Shown piece by piece: positions 1-9,043 of a stretch of DNA of 64,000 nucleotides. The stretch is from Altericroceibacterium endophyticum (GTDB lineage: Bacteria; Pseudomonadota; Alphaproteobacteria; Sphingomonadales; Sphingomonadaceae). Below the pieces are notes generated by a model. The model searched no databases. It was not told the origin of the DNA and saw only the letters and a program-made list of their open reading frames with translations. The stretch lies in contig NZ_WTYT01000001.1 in assembly GCF_009827595.1 (NCBI RefSeq), forward strand, positions 248,001-312,000, given 5' to 3'. Within the stretch, counting starts at the first letter, position 1, and every line of letters begins with the position of its first letter. The position numbers were made by a program, and so were the translations under genes.

Positions 1-2
1 CG

Positions 3-1211
3 CTTATTCTCGCGCCGACGCGCGAACTCGCCATGCAGGTGGCAGAGAATTTTGAAAATTACGGCAAGAATCACGATCTCAAAATGGCGCTGCTTATTGG
101 CGGTGTTCAGATGGGTGAGCAGGTCAAGGCGCTCGATGATGGCGTCGATGTGCTGATCGCGACTCCGGGCCGTCTGATGGATCTGTTCGAACGCGGCAAG
201 ATCCTGCTGACGGGCTGTGAATTGCTGGTCATCGATGAGGCTGACCGGATGCTGGATATGGGGTTCATTCCCGATATCGAATTCATCTGCGAAAAATTGC
301 CGACCAATCGCCAGACATTGTTGTTTTCGGCGACCATGCCGGGACCGATCAAGAAACTGGCGGACAAGTTTCTGACCAATCCGAAGCTGATTGAAGTGGC
401 CCGTCCGGCTACCGCGAATATCAATATCGCGCAGCACAAGGTTCACGTTACCCCGCGCAAGAAGCGCGAAATGCTTCGCTATCTGCTAAAGAACGACAAT
501 GTGCAGAACGCCATCGTTTTTGCTAATCGCAAGACGACCGTGCGCGAACTCAGTAAGAGTCTGAAGCAGCATGGCTTTGCCTCGGGCGAGATCCATGGCG
601 ATATGGATCAGTCATCGCGCATGGCCGAGCTGGATCTCTTCCGTAAGAACGAGATCAACATTCTGGTGGCAAGTGATGTCGCCGCGCGCGGTCTGGACGT
701 TAAGGGCGTAAGCCACGTCTTCAACTTCGACACGCCGTGGCATCCAGATGATTATGTTCACCGGATTGGCCGTACAGGCCGTGCAGGCGCAAAGGGGCGG
801 GCCTTTACCTTCGTCACCGATGCTGATGCAGAGGCGATTGCCAATGTCGAAAAGCTGACCGGCATTAAAATCCCGCCCTATGAAATGTCGGACGGCGATA
901 GCAAAAAGCCGGTTCGCAAGGCGGAAGACGACGCTGACAAATCAGCTGAGGACAAGCCCGAGAAGCCAAAGCGTTCACGCCGTAAAGCTGCACCTGCAGA
1001 AGAACCGGCGAATGAAACTGTGCATGAAGAGGCACCGCAGCGTAAGTCACGCCGCAAACCTTCTGCCCGCAACGCTGAGCCTAAAACTTCCGAGCCAGAT
1101 GTTGCTGAGCCTCAGTCTGCTCCGCGTAAAACCGAGCGCAGCGAATCCGTGAAACCGGATGACTGGAATGGTCCTGTGCCTGAATTTCTGGCGATTTCAG
1201 CGCTTCCCTGA
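3..1211 (+). CDS. rhlE: DEAD-box ATP-dependent RNA helicase, RhlE-like (5' end outside window)
   Basis: The reading frame is open from base 3, so the gene starts before the window; the Q motif and Walker A are missing. Visible motifs in order are PTRELA (Ia), TPGRLMD (Ib), DEADRMLDMGF (II), SAT (III), ARGLDVKGV (V) and HRIGRTGRAG (VI), covering the end of RecA domain 1 and all of domain 2. The last ~100 residues are a low-complexity Lys/Arg/Glu/Pro tail, common in sphingomonad RhlE-type helicases and probably RNA-binding. The family unwinds short RNA duplexes in ribosome assembly and mRNA turnover. It runs toward uvrD, which is convergent 90 bases away. RhlE is preferred over other DEAD subfamilies because of the MLDMGF and VARPATA blocks; the exact subfamily is an inference. 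Confidence 0.93.
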   Translation, partial: LILAPTRELAMQVAENFENYGKNHDLKMALLIGGVQMGEQVKALDDGVDVLIATPGRLMDLFERGKILLTGCELLVIDEADRMLDMGFIPDIEFICEKLPTNRQTLLFSATMPGPIKKLADKFLTNPKLIEVARPATANINIAQHKVHVTPRKKREMLRYLLKNDNVQNAIVFANRKTTVRELSKSLKQHGFASGEIHGDMDQSSRMAELDLFRKNEINILVASDVAARGLDVKGVSHVFNFDTPWHPDDYVHRIGRTGRAGAKGRAFTFVTDADAEAIANVEKLTGIKIPPYEMSDGDSKKPVRKAEDDADKSAEDKPEKPKRSRRKAAPAEEPANETVHEEAPQRKSRRKPSARNAEPKTSEPDVAEPQSAPRKTERSESVKPDDWNGPVPEFLAISALP

Positions 1212-1301
1212 ACGACTCGATACCTTCGCTGGCCATTCCCTGCGCTGGATAGCATCAATCACCTGATGATCGTGCTTATCCGGCGCAGGCAATCTTCCTG
1301 A

Positions 1302-3671
1302 TCAGGCCTTTTTCACGAAACTATCGATCACGCGTTTGACGCCGGTTGTCTCGAAAGCAATTTCGAGCTTGTTGCCTTCCTGCGCCTGTACTTCACCATA
1401 GCCGAACTTTTCGTGAAAGACGCGGTCGCCGATGGCCACGTCCTTGCGTGCCTTGGCGGCGAAACTCGCCGCACTGCGGGTGGGTTCTTTGAGCTTTTTG
1501 GGAGTGGTTTGATAGCCAGTCGCCAGGGCTCGTTGCCACCCCGGTCCGCGCTGCTGAGAGCGTTCGGGGCGGGATGAGCTGACATGGGCGAAGGGGTCGT
1601 CCTGATCGCTCCAATTGGCGCGCCATAGCGAGGCGCCACCGGACATCGTCGTTTCCTGCTCGATATGATCTTCGGGCAGTTCTTCGATAAAGCGTGACGG
1701 GATCGAGCTGGTCCACTGACCATAGATCCGGCGGTTGGCCGCATGAAGAATGGTGCAGCGCCGTCTCGCGCGGGTGATCGCGACATAAGCCAGTCTGCGC
1801 TCTTCCTCCAGACTGGCCAGACCGCCTTCGTCCAGTGACCTTTGTGACGGAAAAACGCCTTCCTCCCAGCCGGGCAGAAAGACATGTTCAAATTCCAGTC
1901 CCTTGGCAGCATGCATTGTCATGATGGTGATTTTTTCACCGTCATCGCGCGCATCATTGTCCATCACCAGGCTGACATGTTCGAGGAAGTCGGTGAGACT
2001 TTCGTAATCCTCCATCGCGCGGGCGAGTTCAGACAGGTTCTCAAGCCGTCCGGCGGCCTCTGCCGAGCGTTCGGCCTGAAGCATGGCGTTGTAGCCGCTT
2101 TCCTCCAGCACCTGACGCAGCAATTCGGCGGATGACAAATTGTCCGCTTCTTCCCGCCAACGAAGGAAATCGCGCATCAATGCGGCGATCGTTCCACCGG
2201 CGCGCTTGGGCAATTCGTCACTATCGGCCAGTTGCAGAGAGGCGGCTGCCAGAGGCATTCCTGTCTTGCGCGCATGCTGGTGCATCTTCTCCAGCGTTTT
2301 CGCGCCCAGTCCCCGCTTGGGTTGATTATAGATCCGCTCAAAAGCGAGATCATCGCTCGGCTGGGCGATTACACGCAGATAAGCCAGCGCATCTCGAATT
2401 TCAGCGCGTTCATAGAAGCGGAAACCGCCAACGATCCGGTAATTAAGCCCGATCTGAATAAAGCGGTCTTCAAATTCACGTGTCTGATATTGCGCACGTA
2501 CCAGAATAGCGATCTGATCCAGCGGAGCGCCTTCACGTTCCAGTCGTTCGATATCTTCACCGACACGGCGTGCTTCTTCGGGCGCGTCCCATACACCCAC
2601 CACCCGCACCGGGTCGCCCGCATGGCGTTCGGTCCACAAGGTCTTGCCCAATCGCTCGCTATTTTCGGCAATCAGGCCAGAGGCGGCAGCGAGAATCTGG
2701 GGGGTGGAGCGATAATTCTGTTCCAGCCGGATCACTTTTGCCCCGGGAAAATCCTTCTCAAAGCGCAGGATGTTGGCGACTTCCGCACCGCGCCAGGAAT
2801 AGATCGACTGATCGTCATCGCCCACCACACAGATATTTTTGCGCGCCTGTGCGATCAAACGAAGCCACAAATACTGGACGGCATTGGTATCCTGATATTC
2901 GTCCACCATCACATATTTGAAACGCTGCTGATATTGTTCCAGCACGTCACGATTGCGCCGGAATATATTCAGCATATGCAGCAACAGATCGCCGAAATCA
3001 CAGGCATTGAGCGCCTTCAGCCGCGCCTGATAGGCGGCGTATAGTTCCTGCCCCCGGCCATTGGCGTAACTTTCATTCTCGGCTGCATCCAGATCTTCTG
3101 GATTGAGCCCGCGATTTTTCCAGCGATCGATCAGTCCGGCCAATTGGCGGGCGGGCCAGCGCTTTTCATCCAGCTCCCGCTCGGCAATGAGCTGTTTCAG
3201 CAGGCGCTGCTGATCATCCATGTCGATGATCGTGTAGTTACTTTCCAGCCCTGCCAGCTCGGCGTGCCTGCGCAGCATTCGGGCGCAAATCGAGTGAAAC
3301 GTCCCGAGCCAGGGCATGCCCTCCACCGCTGGACCAATCAGCGTTCCCACGCGCTCGCGCATTTCGCGCGCGGCACGGTTGGTGAAAGTGACGCACAGAA
3401 TCTCGCTCGGCCATGCCTTGCGCTCATGCACCAGATTGGCGAGCCGGGCAGTCAGGGCCGCTGTCTTACCGGTTCCCGCACCTGCCAGCATCAGCACGGG
3501 GCCTTCGCTGGTCAGCACGGCATCACGTTGGGGCGGGTTGAGATTGGCGACCCAATTTGGCGCCTCGACTGGCGGCGGCGCGCCGAGGGAGGAGGGGCTG
3601 GCGGACGAGGAGAATGGAGGCTGGTTCACCCGCGAACAGTTAGGGAACATCACCGAGCGGCGCAAGCCCAT
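1302..3671 (-). CDS. uvrD: ATP-dependent DNA helicase UvrD/PcrA
   Basis: SF1A helicase that unwinds DNA from 3' overhangs in nucleotide-excision and mismatch repair. Motifs seen in order: GAGTGKT (Walker A), DEYQDTNAVQY (II), DDDQSIYSWRGAE (III), EQNYRS (IV), TMHAAKGLEFEHVF (V) and RRLAYVAITRAR (VI), followed by the C-terminal Tudor-like segment ending VKRVIDSFVKKA. From this start the protein is about 789 residues, normal for UvrD/PcrA. The frame is open up to base 3932, but a start there would overlap the signal peptide of the divergent gene at 3745, so I place the start at 3671 (MGLRRS) or 3650 (MFPNCS). The region before the helicase core is Ser/Pro-rich and poorly conserved, so the start is uncertain. 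Confidence 0.95.
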   Translation of the reverse strand: MGLRRSVMFPNCSRVNQPPFSSSASPSSLGAPPPVEAPNWVANLNPPQRDAVLTSEGPVLMLAGAGTGKTAALTARLANLVHERKAWPSEILCVTFTNRAAREMRERVGTLIGPAVEGMPWLGTFHSICARMLRRHAELAGLESNYTIIDMDDQQRLLKQLIAERELDEKRWPARQLAGLIDRWKNRGLNPEDLDAAENESYANGRGQELYAAYQARLKALNACDFGDLLLHMLNIFRRNRDVLEQYQQRFKYVMVDEYQDTNAVQYLWLRLIAQARKNICVVGDDDQSIYSWRGAEVANILRFEKDFPGAKVIRLEQNYRSTPQILAAASGLIAENSERLGKTLWTERHAGDPVRVVGVWDAPEEARRVGEDIERLEREGAPLDQIAILVRAQYQTREFEDRFIQIGLNYRIVGGFRFYERAEIRDALAYLRVIAQPSDDLAFERIYNQPKRGLGAKTLEKMHQHARKTGMPLAAASLQLADSDELPKRAGGTIAALMRDFLRWREEADNLSSAELLRQVLEESGYNAMLQAERSAEAAGRLENLSELARAMEDYESLTDFLEHVSLVMDNDARDDGEKITIMTMHAAKGLEFEHVFLPGWEEGVFPSQRSLDEGGLASLEEERRLAYVAITRARRRCTILHAANRRIYGQWTSSIPSRFIEELPEDHIEQETTMSGGASLWRANWSDQDDPFAHVSSSRPERSQQRGPGWQRALATGYQTTPKKLKEPTRSAASFAAKARKDVAIGDRVFHEKFGYGEVQAQEGNKLEIAFETTGVKRVIDSFVKKA

Positions 3672-3744
3672 GGCGCTGTAAGATTGGAACTCTGTTGCCA
3701 GGAAAGGCGTTGGGTCGGTGAAAAGAAATAATGAGGAGTTAAAG

Positions 3745-4293
3745 ATGCGTAACCTACTTTTGGCCGGTGCGGCCGCTATGTCCATTGCCGGAATGTCTTC
3801 AGCTGCTGTTGCACAGGATGCCTCGGCTCCCATGGGCTCCACCAACACCGTTGAGGATAAGCAGGGCGGTGTTGAAATGACCGCTGAACAGCAGGCAGAG
3901 TACGATAGCTGGCCTGAAGAACAGCAGGTCATGTTCGTCGCCTGGGAACCGGTCTATCAACAATACTACTGGACGCTGACACCTACCCAGCAGGAGGGGT
4001 ATTGGGTGCTGAATGATGAGCAGCGCATGCAGATCAATCAAATGACACCAGCGCAGCGGTCTGCCGCCTGGAGCGCCATCACTTCGCAGATAGATGAGGC
4101 CACTTCACCCGCGGCCCAGTCGGCCACTACCAGTGCCGAACCGGGAACACCGGCGGCGAGCACGCCCAAGGATTATCCAATCTGCAGCGCCGAGGTACAG
4201 GACAGCTGCATTCAGCCGCGCGCAGCGGGTAAAAACTACGGCAATCGCCCGCTGGATTACTGGCCGGGTGAACCTGCTAGCAAGATGAACTAA
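3745..4293 (+). CDS. Exported hypothetical protein, Trp/Gln-rich
   Basis: 182 residues. The start is ATG 3745, six bases after a clear GAGGAG site; an upstream in-frame GTG at 3718 has none. Residues 1-24 form a signal peptide (MRNLLL, hydrophobic Ala-rich core, cleavage near AVAQ|DA). The mature part has a compact block rich in Trp, Tyr, Gln and Glu (around SWPEEQQVMFVAW and YYWTLTPTQQEGYW), then an Ala/Ser/Thr/Pro linker and a C-terminal part with two Cys (YPICSAEVQDSC) that could form a disulfide. I recognise no named domain. It is probably periplasmic and stands alone, divergent from uvrD and closed by a terminator at 4321. Function unknown. Confidence 0.85.
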   Translation: MRNLLLAGAAAMSIAGMSSAAVAQDASAPMGSTNTVEDKQGGVEMTAEQQAEYDSWPEEQQVMFVAWEPVYQQYYWTLTPTQQEGYWVLNDEQRMQINQMTPAQRSAAWSAITSQIDEATSPAAQSATTSAEPGTPAASTPKDYPICSAEVQDSCIQPRAAGKNYGNRPLDYWPGEPASKMN

Positions 4294-4320
4294 ATTCATC
4301 GCAACATTATCAGAATATCA

Positions 4321-4350
4321 GGGCGCTGGTTCTTCCAGCGCCCTTTTTTA
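4321..4350 (+). terminator. Intrinsic terminator after the exported hypothetical gene
   Basis: Perfect 9-base arms GGGCGCTGG and CCAGCGCCC with a 5-base loop, followed directly by six T. It lies 28 bases after the stop at 4293. Confidence 0.92.
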
Positions 4351-4455
4351 TGCCAGACGCCAAACATAGTGCCGTTGGGAACCGCGCAATTCTTGACAAC
4401 TTACGGCGCACAGCGCAGCGCTTTTGGCCAATCGGGGGAGCCGAAGGGGGAAGAT

Positions 4456-5724
4456 ATGACGTCACCGATACGCGCCAATCGCCGCATTTTGCTTGCGGCA
4501 CTTGTCGGCACCGCCGTCGAATTTTATGACTTTTACGTCTATGCCACCGCGGCGGCACTGGTGTTCGGACCGCTCTTTTTCCCTTCGGAAAGTGCTTCGG
4601 CGCAATTGCTGCTCAGCCTGATGAGTTTCGGCCTCGCTTTCGTAGCCCGGCCAGTGGGGGCGATTGCCTTCGGCCATTTCGGTGACCGGCTGGGGCGCAA
4701 GTCCACACTCGTAGCCTCGCTCATGCTGATGGGCATCTCGACATTGCTGATCGCGTTTTTGCCGACCTATCAGATGGTCGGGTGGGTCGCGCCGTTATTG
4801 CTGTGCATCCTGCGCTTCGGGCAGGGCTTCGGCCTGGGGGGCGAATGGGGCGGGGCGACCTTGCTCGCTGTCGAAAATGCGCCACCGGGCTGGGAGGCAC
4901 GCTTCGGCTCTGCACCGCAATTCGGCGCGCCGGTTGGCTTCCTGTGCGCGAATGGGCTTTTCCTGGTGCTGGGTATGACGCTGTCGGATGATGCGTTCTT
5001 CAGCTGGGGCTGGCGCGTGCCCTTCCTGCTGAGCGCCATATTGGTCGGGCTGGGTCTGTGGGTGCGGCTCCGCATTGGCGAAACCGCTGCCTTTCGTGAT
5101 GCGGTGGAAAAAACGCCGCCGCCTGCGGTTCCGCTGGGCGCATTGCTGCGCAGTCATATTTTTGGTGTTGTCGCGGCCGGGGCAGGGGTGGTGGCCTGCT
5201 TTGCGATCTTTTATCTATCAACCGCCTTTACACTTGGCTTCATGACGACCGAACGGGGCGTGCCGCGTGAAGACATGCTTGGCATCCAATTGGCAGCCAA
5301 TCTGTTTCTTGCACTGGGCATTCTGGTCGCGGCGATTTGGTCTGACAAGATGACGACGCGCCGCGTTCTGACCTTCGGTTCGTTCGGCACCGTGCTTCTC
5401 GGCCTTGTTTTTGGCCCGGCGCTCGCGGAAGGGTCTCTGCTGGCTGTTTTTGCCATGCTGTCCTTCGCCTTGTTCGTGATGGGGCTGGTCTATGGACCAA
5501 TCGGCGCATGGATGCCGACGCTGTTTCCCGTGACTGTGCGGTACACTGGAATGTCGATTGCCTTCAATGGTGGCGGTATTCTGGGCGGCGCAGTGGCCCC
5601 GATCGCAGCGCAGATGCTGTCTGCTGCCGGGGGCACTGCGCTCGTCGGTCTGTTTCTCAGTGTTGCCGGTCTCGTGACGCTATTGGGTGTTACTCTTGGG
5701 AAGCCTTTGCGCGCAGCAGCGTGA
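4456..5724 (+). CDS. MFS transporter, metabolite:H+ symporter (MHS/ShiA-ProP-like) family
   Basis: 422 residues with about 12 hydrophobic segments. ATG 4456 follows a purine-rich GAAGGGGGAAG site; a longer frame from 4369 has no ribosome site. The family signature is strong: EFYDFYVYATAAALVFGPLFFP in the first helices, GHFGDRLGRK in loop 2-3, and RFGQGFGLGGEWGGA in helix 4. MHS members take up organic acids or osmolytes (shikimate, alpha-ketoglutarate, proline/betaine) by proton symport; the substrate here cannot be told from sequence. The 3' end overlaps the convergent rsmD gene by 35 bases. It has no obvious catabolic partner next to it. Confidence 0.9.
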   Translation: MTSPIRANRRILLAALVGTAVEFYDFYVYATAAALVFGPLFFPSESASAQLLLSLMSFGLAFVARPVGAIAFGHFGDRLGRKSTLVASLMLMGISTLLIAFLPTYQMVGWVAPLLLCILRFGQGFGLGGEWGGATLLAVENAPPGWEARFGSAPQFGAPVGFLCANGLFLVLGMTLSDDAFFSWGWRVPFLLSAILVGLGLWVRLRIGETAAFRDAVEKTPPPAVPLGALLRSHIFGVVAAGAGVVACFAIFYLSTAFTLGFMTTERGVPREDMLGIQLAANLFLALGILVAAIWSDKMTTRRVLTFGSFGTVLLGLVFGPALAEGSLLAVFAMLSFALFVMGLVYGPIGAWMPTLFPVTVRYTGMSIAFNGGGILGGAVAPIAAQMLSAAGGTALVGLFLSVAGLVTLLGVTLGKPLRAAA

Positions 5725-6247
5725 TCCGGGCTTTGCCCACATTTCGTTCCGCTTCAACCGTGTGAAACTTGAAGCGCAGCTCTTCATCGCGCGCGGTTTC
5801 GAGCGCGATCCAGCTTTGTTCACCAATCCAGCCAAGCCGTTGCAGCTTTTCCAGCGCAACGGGCCCGGCGCCGCTATAATAAGGCGGGTCGAGCAGGATG
5901 AGATCGGGCGGCGAAATTTTTGGCGGTCCCAGCGCCATGACAGAGCCGGCTCGCACATCACATTGTAATTGTGCGCGAAGAGCCGCGATATTCGCGCGTA
6001 AACTGCGCAAGGCTTCCGCATCCTGTTCCACGAACAGGCAATTCGCCGCGCCGCGCGACAGGGCTTCCAGCCCCAGTGCGCCAGATCCGGCGAAGAGGTC
6101 CATCACCGTGAGGTCGGCGAAGCTACCCAGCCGGCTGGACAACATGGCGAAGAGTGTTTCACGTGTGCGATCAGCGGTGGGCCTCGTGCCTTCACCCTTT
6201 GGCGCGCGCAGCTGACGGCGCCGCCAATCCCCAGCTATAATTCTCAT
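5690..6247 (-). CDS. rsmD: 16S rRNA (guanine(966)-N(2))-methyltransferase RsmD
   Basis: 185 residues. Begins MRIIAGDWRRRQL, the standard RsmD start, followed by RPTADRTRETLFAML, the SAM-binding block MDLFAGSGALGLEALSRGA and the catalytic DPPY. It methylates G966 of 16S rRNA during 30S maturation. The ATG at 6247 overlaps the stop of the upstream rluB-like gene as ATGA, so the two are translationally coupled. Its 3' end overlaps the convergent MFS gene. Confidence 0.96.
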   Translation of the reverse strand: MRIIAGDWRRRQLRAPKGEGTRPTADRTRETLFAMLSSRLGSFADLTVMDLFAGSGALGLEALSRGAANCLFVEQDAEALRSLRANIAALRAQLQCDVRAGSVMALGPPKISPPDLILLDPPYYSGAGPVALEKLQRLGWIGEQSWIALETARDEELRFKFHTVEAERNVGKARITLLRAKASQE

Positions 6248-7020
6248 AATTTGCCGCCTTGACGCAATTGCTTGCGGAACCATTCAACGTCTGCCGGGCG
6301 AACTTCCTGCACCTGACCGCGCGGAATATCGCCAAGTTCGAAGGGGCCGTAGCTGACCCGCATCAAGCGCGAAACCTGCAGACCCAGATGTTCCAGAACC
6401 CGGCGAACTTCACGATTTTTACCTTCGGTAAGCGTCATCTCAATCCATTGATTGCGCCCCGTGCGGCGCTCAAGATTGGCATCGATTTTGCCATAATGAA
6501 TGCCTTCGATGGTAATACCTTCGATCAGGCTTTCGAGGTCACTTTGCGAGACATCACCAAAGGTGCGGGCGCGATAGCTTCGGGGTATCTCGCTGGAGGG
6601 GAGCTCCATGGCGCGTTTCAACTCACCATCATTGGTGAGCATTAACAGGCCTTCGGTGTTGAGATCGAGCCTGCCCACAGGCATCAATCGCGGAGCATTG
6701 CGCGGTAATGCATTGCGCAAGGCATTATAAATCGTTGCGCGCCCTTTGGGATCGCGCTCTGCCGTCAACAGGCCAGAGGGTTTGTGAAAGCGGAACAGGC
6801 GTGCTTGTTCGGGCTTGGCCACAGCCTTGCCGTCTACGGTAACACCGTTCAAATTGTTCAGGATAGTTGCCGGAGTGGTCAGCGTTTCGCCATTCAGCGC
6901 GATGCGCCTGTCAGCGATCATACGCTCCACCTCACGGCGGCTTGCTACGCCAGCACGGGCCAACAATTTTGCGATCCGGTCGCCTTGGCGTTCTTCGCCA
7001 GAAATTGGTTTTTGAGACAT
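6244..7020 (-). CDS. rluB: rRNA pseudouridine synthase, RsuA/RluB family
   Basis: 258 residues. An N-terminal S4 RNA-binding domain (IAKLLARAGVASRREVERMI, about residues 17-60) is followed by the RsuA/RluB catalytic domain with the GRLD motif (VGRLDLNTEGLL), whose Asp is the nucleophile, and the KNREVRR motif near residue 200. The family converts specific uridines in 16S (RsuA) or 23S (RluB/RluE/RluF) rRNA to pseudouridine. I choose RluB because alphaproteobacterial proteins of this size next to rsmD are usually called so; site specificity is not visible. It is first in a two-gene operon with rsmD. Confidence 0.9.
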   Translation of the reverse strand: MSQKPISGEERQGDRIAKLLARAGVASRREVERMIADRRIALNGETLTTPATILNNLNGVTVDGKAVAKPEQARLFRFHKPSGLLTAERDPKGRATIYNALRNALPRNAPRLMPVGRLDLNTEGLLMLTNDGELKRAMELPSSEIPRSYRARTFGDVSQSDLESLIEGITIEGIHYGKIDANLERRTGRNQWIEMTLTEGKNREVRRVLEHLGLQVSRLMRVSYGPFELGDIPRGQVQEVRPADVEWFRKQLRQGGKL

Positions 7021-7081
7021 GGAGGCCCCATAGACCTGATGCGCGTCTGGGGGAAGCTATCGCTAATCGCTAACTATAAAA

Positions 7082-7300
7082 TTAGCCGCAATCATGCGAC
7101 ATGCCTTCGCGTTCGCGAGGGTGCGGCGCGCGCCGGTCATCTGCATCTGCCGTGTCATCAAAAACGCGCCATCCCGGATCGTCCCTCAGCATAGAGATGC
7201 GGCAGCGCACGCAACTCGTACGAAAATGAAATCCGTCATGCCACACACGATTACGGTTAACCTTGTGCCCCATCATCCGGCAAATGAGTTTCCGTAGCAA
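7082..7300 (-). CDS. Small conserved-looking CxxC protein
   Basis: About 72 residues if translation begins at TTG 7300 (reading LLRKLICRMMGHKVN), which sits 7 bases after a GGAGGG site; an ATG at 7330 in frame has no site, and ATGs at 7276 and 7273 are also possible. The core is MGHKVNRNRVWHDGFHFRT followed by SCVRC, with further His and Cys at the ends (ICRMMGH, SHDCG), which suggests one small zinc-binding or redox site. The C-terminal half is charged (Asp/Arg). I recall similar short proteins in sphingomonads but no function. It is 61 bases upstream of rluB on the same strand. Confidence 0.55.
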   Translation of the reverse strand: MLRKLICRMMGHKVNRNRVWHDGFHFRTSCVRCRISMLRDDPGWRVFDDTADADDRRAPHPREREGMSHDCG

Positions 7301-7708
7301 GCTTTTGCCCTCCGTTATGCGACACAACACGGGGGTTTACTTACATCAGTGTATTAACCACCTCAATCCGCAGTTATGTAAATAACACCACACTGGTATG
7401 CCCAAAAACCGGATAGCTTCGTAAGTCTTTGAAAATTCGCAAAGCTGTCAGTTGCAATTGTGTTAACGAATTTTCCCGCGAGCAGATATTCGGCCTTTGT
7501 TATAGGCGCGACGACAACAATTTCGCTTCTTTCGGGTATCTTTGATCGAATCACTCTGCATGTTTAGCTGCTGCCCTTGTTGGCGAAGCAAAAATTATCG
7601 CCAGACCCATGCTTAATTGCGGGGGATAGTGCGCTCTGGCTCTTTTGCGTATTGCCGGGATCGCTATGCTAATACACGGCAGATATTGCCGGGAACAAAG
7701 GACGTTAT
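7301..7708. other. 408-base intergenic region, no gene seen
   Basis: More AT-rich than its surroundings and with stops in all frames at short intervals. A 63-codon minus frame inside has no ribosome site or familiar sequence. The right end holds the ribosome site of ampG (AAAGGA, ending seven bases before ATG 7709). It probably contains divergent promoters for the small CxxC gene and ampG. No tRNA-like or strong hairpin structure was seen. Confidence 0.5.
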
Positions 7709-9040
7709 ATGGCCGATGTGGCAGAACTGACCGAACGCAATATGTGGGATTCGGTCAGGCCCTATCTTGAGAAGGAGTCGCTTGCCTCTTTCTTTCTCGG
7801 CATTTCCTCCGGCTTTCCTTTCGCGATGATTGCCGCGACCCTCACCACGCGGCTGGCGCAGGATGGAATTGAGAAATCGACCATCACTGCCTTTAGCCTG
7901 GCGTTTCTGGTTTATAATCTGAAGTTCTTATGGGCTTGGATCGTCGATGGGGTGAAGATTCCGCTGCTTCATCATCTGGGCCAGCGCGTCTCGTGGATGT
8001 GGGTTATCGGTTTCTGCGTGATTGCTTCGGTGGTTAATCTGGCGCTCGCGGATCCCGGCCAGGATATTTACTGGACTGCGGTATCCGCCGTGCTGGTGGG
8101 CATTGCCGGGGCGACATTTGACATCATCATCGACGCCTATCGGATCGAAACGCTTAAACCCTATCAACTCGGTGTCGGCTCAGGGATGAGCCAATATGGC
8201 TGGCGCATCGGGGCGGGCGCTGCCGCTGCTCTCGCGCTGGTGGTGTCGGGGCGTTTCGGCTGGGAAATCGCCTATATTGTCTGCGCCTTATTCGCCTTGC
8301 CAGCCATGCTGACGGCAGCCTTTCTGGGTGAGCCCGCACGGCGTAAAGTGGTTCAGGAAAAGCGTAGTATTCGGCAAAGCCTGCGCGCAATCAGCGGTCC
8401 ATTCACCGAATTTTTTCAGCGCAATGGGGCGTGGCTCGTCTTGCTTTTCATTCTGGTGCACAAAATTGGCGATACGCTTGCCAATCTGACGTTCCGCCTC
8501 TTGTTTGATGATCTTGGCTTCAGCAATGATGAAATTGCGATTTTCGACGTGGGCGTCGGCTTTTGGGCGCTCATCATCGGTGTCTTTGTCGGCGGCATCA
8601 TTTATGCGCGTCTCGGCCTGAAGCGCTCGGTGCTGATTGCGCTCGTTCTGATGGCAATTTCCAATCTCAGCTTCGCCATGCTGGCGGCTGCCGGACACAG
8701 CAATATCGGCATGGCCAGTGCTATCGGTTTTGAGAACTTTGCCAGCGGCTTTGGCGGTGTGGTCGTGGTCGCCTATTTCTCGGCTCTATGCGATCTGCGC
8801 TTTACCGCAGCGCAATATGCGCTGATTTCTGCAGGCGCGAGTATTGTTGGCCGGTTTCTCACCGGTACAACAGCAGGCAGCCTGATCGAAACCTTTGGCT
8901 ATGTGAACTTCTACCTGCTTACGACGGTCGCGGCTGTTCCGGGAATCCTGCTGTTCTGGTGGATGATGCGCGTCGGATTGGTGGATGAAGCAATGGGCAC
9001 TGCCGGTGAGGTGGGCGAAGGCGACGCGCGAAACGATTGA
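7709..9040 (+). CDS. ampG: MFS transporter, AmpG (muropeptide permease) family
   Basis: 443 residues, 12 or more hydrophobic segments, inner membrane. The family signature is the early block FFLGISSGFPFAMIAATLTTRL, the WAWIVD motif and the DIIIDAYRIETL segment, characteristic of AmpG and its eukaryotic acetyl-CoA transporter relatives. AmpG imports GlcNAc-anhydroMurNAc peptides for cell-wall recycling. An RBS (AAAGGA) sits just before ATG 7709. Sphingomonads often carry several AmpG paralogs, so the muropeptide role is inferred from family only. It converges on the UVR-motif gene with a 3-base gap. Confidence 0.85.
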   Translation: MADVAELTERNMWDSVRPYLEKESLASFFLGISSGFPFAMIAATLTTRLAQDGIEKSTITAFSLAFLVYNLKFLWAWIVDGVKIPLLHHLGQRVSWMWVIGFCVIASVVNLALADPGQDIYWTAVSAVLVGIAGATFDIIIDAYRIETLKPYQLGVGSGMSQYGWRIGAGAAAALALVVSGRFGWEIAYIVCALFALPAMLTAAFLGEPARRKVVQEKRSIRQSLRAISGPFTEFFQRNGAWLVLLFILVHKIGDTLANLTFRLLFDDLGFSNDEIAIFDVGVGFWALIIGVFVGGIIYARLGLKRSVLIALVLMAISNLSFAMLAAAGHSNIGMASAIGFENFASGFGGVVVVAYFSALCDLRFTAAQYALISAGASIVGRFLTGTTAGSLIETFGYVNFYLLTTVAAVPGILLFWWMMRVGLVDEAMGTAGEVGEGDARND

Positions 9041-9043
9041 GCC

